A stretch of DNA of 64,000 bases, from positions 1-64,000 of the forward strand of contig NZ_LAVA02000003.1 in NCBI RefSeq assembly GCF_000974985.2, written 5' to 3'. The DNA comes from Streptomyces mangrovisoli (lineage in GTDB: Bacteria; Actinomycetota; Actinomycetes; Streptomycetales; Streptomycetaceae). A model generated the notes under the pieces. The model did no database searches. It was not told the DNA's origin and saw nothing but the letters and a program-made list of their open reading frames with translations. The number at the start of each line of letters is the position of its first letter. Position 1 is the stretch's first letter. This document shows positions 61,719-64,000 of this stretch, piece by piece. The translations under genes and the position numbers were made by a program.

Positions 61719-61883
61719 GGGGCGTTTCGAAAGTCCCGCACAGCACCCACGGCGCCCGGCACGCACTCTCGCCGCACCGGCCGAAAGCCCGAGTACGTCC
61801 AGTACGAGGGCTTTCGGCCGGCACGCCGAGAGCACGCACCGGACACCGCGGGCACCGCACCGGACTTTCGAAACACCCCCTAG
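61715..61883. mobile_element. MITE-like long inverted repeat
   Basis: A 169-bp palindromic element. Outer arms: AGGGGGCGTTTCGAAAGTCC (from 61717) and GGACTTTCGAAACACCCCCT (to 61881); inner arms CCGGCCGAAAGCCC and GGGCTTTCGGCCGG; the whole forms an imperfect 75-bp hairpin. CTAG occurs at each border (61715-61718 and 61880-61883), as from a 4-bp target duplication. No transposase is inside. It may also serve as a terminator for the MFS gene. The rest of 61884-61973 holds nothing I recognise. Confidence 0.65.
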
Positions 61884-61973
61884 CGCCGGCCGGGTGGCGG
61901 GGGCCGCCGTGCTCCCCGCCCCGCCTGGCTCCGCGCGACGGGTCGGGCCCGCCGCCCTACGACGCGCCCGCCG

Positions 61974-62798
61974 CTACTTGGTGACCGTGAAGTTGCGCAG
62001 GATCGCCGACGTCAGCTGCGGGTCGCCCTCCGCCTTCACCCGGTCCGCGACGGCCTCCGCGGTGACCCGGCCGCACGCCAGGAGGACGAAGGTCTCCCAG
62101 TCGAGGGTGAAGGTTGCGGCGGGCCCGAGCGCGGGGGCCGTCTCCAGCGTGCCGCGGCCCTGGATGTCGACGCGGATCGTGCGCAGGAACTCCACCGGCC
62201 CGTGCACGTCGAGGACGATCGCCGAGCTGCGCGGCGCCTTGGCCTGTTCCGCGACCACGCGGGGCATCTCGTCCAGCAGCCAGTCGCGCGCGATGTGCGC
62301 GCCAGGCGTGTCGAGACCGCCCGGACGGCCCAGGGTGGCGCGCAGATCCTGCTCGTGCACCCAGATGTCGAACGCCCGGTAGCGCATGGCGTCCTCGAGG
62401 GTGACCTCGGCGCCGAGCGGGCCGCGCACCTTGGTGCCCGGGTCGCGCGACTCGTTGCGCAGCTGGCGGTTGCGGCGGATGACCGTGTACTCCAGCTCCG
62501 CCGTCATCTCCGGCGCCGTGTGGTGCCGGCGCACGTCGACCTGCATCTCCATGTAGCGCTGGTGCTCGTTGGTGACGTGGTAGAGGTCGCGGGGGAGGGT
62601 GTGGATGGGTCGCGGGTCGCCCAGCATCTCGCAGTCCAGGCCGATGACATGCGACACCATGTCGCGCACCGACCAGCCGGGGCAGGGGGTCCGGCGGTTC
62701 CACTCACCCTCCGCGAGCGGGCCCACCAGCTCGGATATCGCTTCGATGGAGTGGGTCCAGGCGTCGGCGTAGGGCTGGAGGGTGGGATGCAGACTCAC
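61974..62798 (-). CDS. Mycothiol-dependent maleylpyruvate isomerase family protein
   Basis: Protein of 274 residues. The N-terminal DinB-like mycothiol-dependent isomerase domain (WNRRTPCPGWSVRDMVSHVI, and IWVHEQDLRATLGRPGG) has metal-binding histidines in SHVIGLD and VHEQD. A C-terminal domain (LDWETFVLLACGRVTAEAV) is of sterol-carrier-like type. Mycothiol is the actinobacterial thiol; the substrate is unknown. GTG 62798 is the most probable start (AGGGG 10 nt upstream); a longer reading to 62948 lacks support. It diverges from the nitrilase-family gene across a 218-nt gap that holds both promoters. Confidence 0.82.
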   Translation of the reverse strand: MSLHPTLQPYADAWTHSIEAISELVGPLAEGEWNRRTPCPGWSVRDMVSHVIGLDCEMLGDPRPIHTLPRDLYHVTNEHQRYMEMQVDVRRHHTAPEMTAELEYTVIRRNRQLRNESRDPGTKVRGPLGAEVTLEDAMRYRAFDIWVHEQDLRATLGRPGGLDTPGAHIARDWLLDEMPRVVAEQAKAPRSSAIVLDVHGPVEFLRTIRVDIQGRGTLETAPALGPAATFTLDWETFVLLACGRVTAEAVADRVKAEGDPQLTSAILRNFTVTK

Positions 62799-63016
62799 GG
62801 AACGGGACCCCTCGGCGGTCGGAACTCGGGCAGTTTGTGGCGTCGATGCCAGCGGAGGTGGGGGCAGTCGGCGGGCGTCTCGGATCTCCCCCGAGCTCTT
62901 GGTTCGCTCGAACAGGGGGGACCCCCAAGTTACGCTGCTGTGAGGCACCCCGGCAGTGCTTTCGTGTGACGATCGTAGGCCCGTGTGGACGGCTCGAATG
63001 CCAGGACGGTGGTAGT

Positions 63017-63814
63017 GTGCGCTCCTCGCTGATCCAGATCGCCGTGAACGAGGACGAATCGGTCCAAGAGCGCCGACGGCGGGTCGCGTCGCTGGTGCGG
63101 GAACGGGCCGGTGCGGCGGACCTCGTCGTCCTGCCCGAGCTGTGGACCACGGGCGCCTTCGCCTACGAGCGGTTCGGGTCCGAGGCCGAGCCGCTGGACG
63201 GGCCGACGTACGAGGCCATGGCCAAGGCGGCGAGCGACGCGGGCGTCTGGCTGCACGCCGGGTCGATCCCCGAGCGGGACCCCGACGGCCCCCTCTACAA
63301 CACCTCCCTGGTGTTCTCGCCCTCCGGCGACCTCGCCGCCGCCTACCGCAAGATCCACCGCTTCGGCTTCGACAAGGGCGAGGCGGTGATGATGGGCGCG
63401 GGCGAGGAACTGGTGACGGTCCGCCTGCCGGAGACCGTGCTCGGTCTGGGCACCTGTTACGACCTCCGTTTCCCCGAACTCTTCCGTGGGCTCGTCGACG
63501 CGGGCGCCGAGACGCTGGTCCTGCCGGCGGGCTGGCCGGAGCGCCGCCGCGAGCACTGGACGCTGCTGGCCCGGGCGCGGGCGGTGGAGAACCAGGCGTT
63601 CGTGCTCGCCTGTGGAACGGCCGGGACGCACGCCCGGGTTCCCCAGGCGGGTCACTCGATCGTGGTGGATCCGTGGGGTCAGGTGCTGGCGGAGGCCGGG
63701 CCCGACGAGGAGGTCCTCACGGTGGAGTTCGAACCGGGCCAGGTCGCCCAGACCCGCGAGCTCTTCCCGGCCCTCAAGGACCGGATGCTGGGCCTGGCCC
63801 CACCGCGCCGCTGA
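63017..63814 (+). CDS. Carbon-nitrogen hydrolase (nitrilase superfamily)
   Basis: Amidase-type hydrolase of 265 residues. The Glu-Lys-Cys triad is in LVVLPELWTTG (Glu), AAYRKIHRFGFDKG (Lys) and LGTCYDLRFPELF (Cys). The closest functional groups are omega-amidase/deaminated-glutathione amidase types, but the substrate cannot be assigned. It begins at GTG 63017 with only weak AGGA upstream. A run of tandem repeats follows its stop codon. Confidence 0.9.
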   Translation: MRSSLIQIAVNEDESVQERRRRVASLVRERAGAADLVVLPELWTTGAFAYERFGSEAEPLDGPTYEAMAKAASDAGVWLHAGSIPERDPDGPLYNTSLVFSPSGDLAAAYRKIHRFGFDKGEAVMMGAGEELVTVRLPETVLGLGTCYDLRFPELFRGLVDAGAETLVLPAGWPERRREHWTLLARARAVENQAFVLACGTAGTHARVPQAGHSIVVDPWGQVLAEAGPDEEVLTVEFEPGQVAQTRELFPALKDRMLGLAPPRR

Positions 63815-63815
63815 C

Positions 63816-63857
63816 GGCAGCCCGGTGACGCGGGCCGGCAGCCCGGTGACGCGGGCC
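63816..63857. repeat. Two tandem copies of a 21-bp repeat
   Basis: Unit GGCAGCCCGGTGACGCGGGC plus C, twice head to tail, starting two bases after the hydrolase stop. Confidence 0.7.
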
Positions 63858-63858
63858 G

Positions 63859-63977
63859 CCCGGTCCATCACCCTGCCCGGTCCATCACCCTGCCCGGTCC
63901 GCGACCCTGCCCGGTCCGCGACCCCACTCGGTCCACCGCCCTGCCAGGTCCACCGCCCCGCTCAGTCGACCACCCCC
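63859..63977. repeat. 17-bp tandem repeat, about seven copies
   Basis: Units read CCCGGTCCATCACCCTG (twice), CCCGGTCCGCGACCCTG and similar (twice), then drifting copies such as CTCGGTCCACCGCCCTG. The last copy runs over the 3' end of the leftward gene at 63962, so that gene's C-terminus may have been affected. Confidence 0.75.
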
Positions 63978-64000
63978 CGCTCCCGCTCCGCCAGATGGAT
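63962..64000 (-). CDS. 3' end of an unidentified leftward gene
   Basis: Minus-strand frame entering from beyond 64000 and ending IHLAERERGVVD at TGA 63962-63964. Only 12 codons are visible, so the product cannot be named. The frame is compatible with gene orientation but unproven. Confidence 0.4.
   Translation of the reverse strand: MHLAERERGVVD

Noticed and set aside
63859..63977. CRISPR array
   Set aside because: The 17-bp units have no spacers between them.

Overview
The window is chromosomal DNA from a high-G+C actinomycete, almost certainly a Streptomyces. Evidence: about 70% or more G+C, many GTG and TTG starts, 4-nt ATGA/GTGA gene overlaps, the crgA gene, class E sortases, DUF5324 and DUF881 proteins, a Bpa-type proteasome activator, and parS and DnaA-box sequences of the Streptomyces type. 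The gene order matches what I remember of the S. coelicolor region close to oriC, but I have not aligned it.

Layout. 1-10.0 kb: a truncated Ser/Thr kinase, an HTH regulator, tRNA-Ala, DUF5324, cyclophilin, a rhomboid protease, a DnaA-box-rich gap, crgA, DUF881, then three class E sortases with pabA between them. 10.1-18.2 kb (minus strand): the actinobacterial growth and division operon pknB-pbpA-rodA-pstP-fhaB-fhaA. 18.8-22 kb: tRNA-Leu, DUF2252, J-domain and rhodanese proteins. 22-34.2 kb: phenylacetate catabolism (paaABCDE, paaN, a 3-hydroxyacyl-CoA dehydrogenase, a TetR regulator) with an acyl-CoA dehydrogenase, interrupted by DUF5819/HTTM membrane proteins and a TrmH methyltransferase. 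34.4-38.6 kb: an Lrp-type regulator divergent from a branched-chain alpha-keto acid dehydrogenase (BCDH) operon. 38.9-46 kb: a MobA-like protein, MoeA, a K+ channel, a quinone oxidoreductase, a surface protein, PadR and Bpa. 46-51.6 kb: two divergent Ser/Thr kinases, a phosphotransferase and an orphan LuxR-type response regulator. 52-55.6 kb: a second BCDH operon. 55.7-58.5 kb: an accessory WXG100 / RNase A-like toxin / presumed immunity cassette of lower G+C. 58.6-64 kb: D-Ala-D-Ala carboxypeptidase, GntR plus MFS transporter, a MITE-like hairpin, a mycothiol-dependent maleylpyruvate isomerase family protein and a nitrilase-family hydrolase.

How the genes work together. The kinase, phosphatase, FHA, PBP, RodA, CrgA, sortase and carboxypeptidase genes form a cell-envelope growth and sporulation neighbourhood. 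The paa genes and the two BCDH operons degrade aromatic and branched-chain acids to acyl-CoAs, which in Streptomyces also prime fatty acids and polyketides.

The most interesting observations are four. (1) The WXG100-toxin-immunity cassette carries a TTA codon in the toxin, so its translation should depend on bldA. (2) A palindrome ACCGA-N4-TCGGT is shared by the paaA, paaN/3-hydroxyacyl-CoA dehydrogenase and bkdR/bkd promoter regions, each with a DnaA-box-like nonamer within about 50 bp. (3) There are three parS-like sites and a four-box DnaA-box cluster. (4) At least eight genes look leaderless, with a -10-like hexamer 6-7 nt before the start codon.
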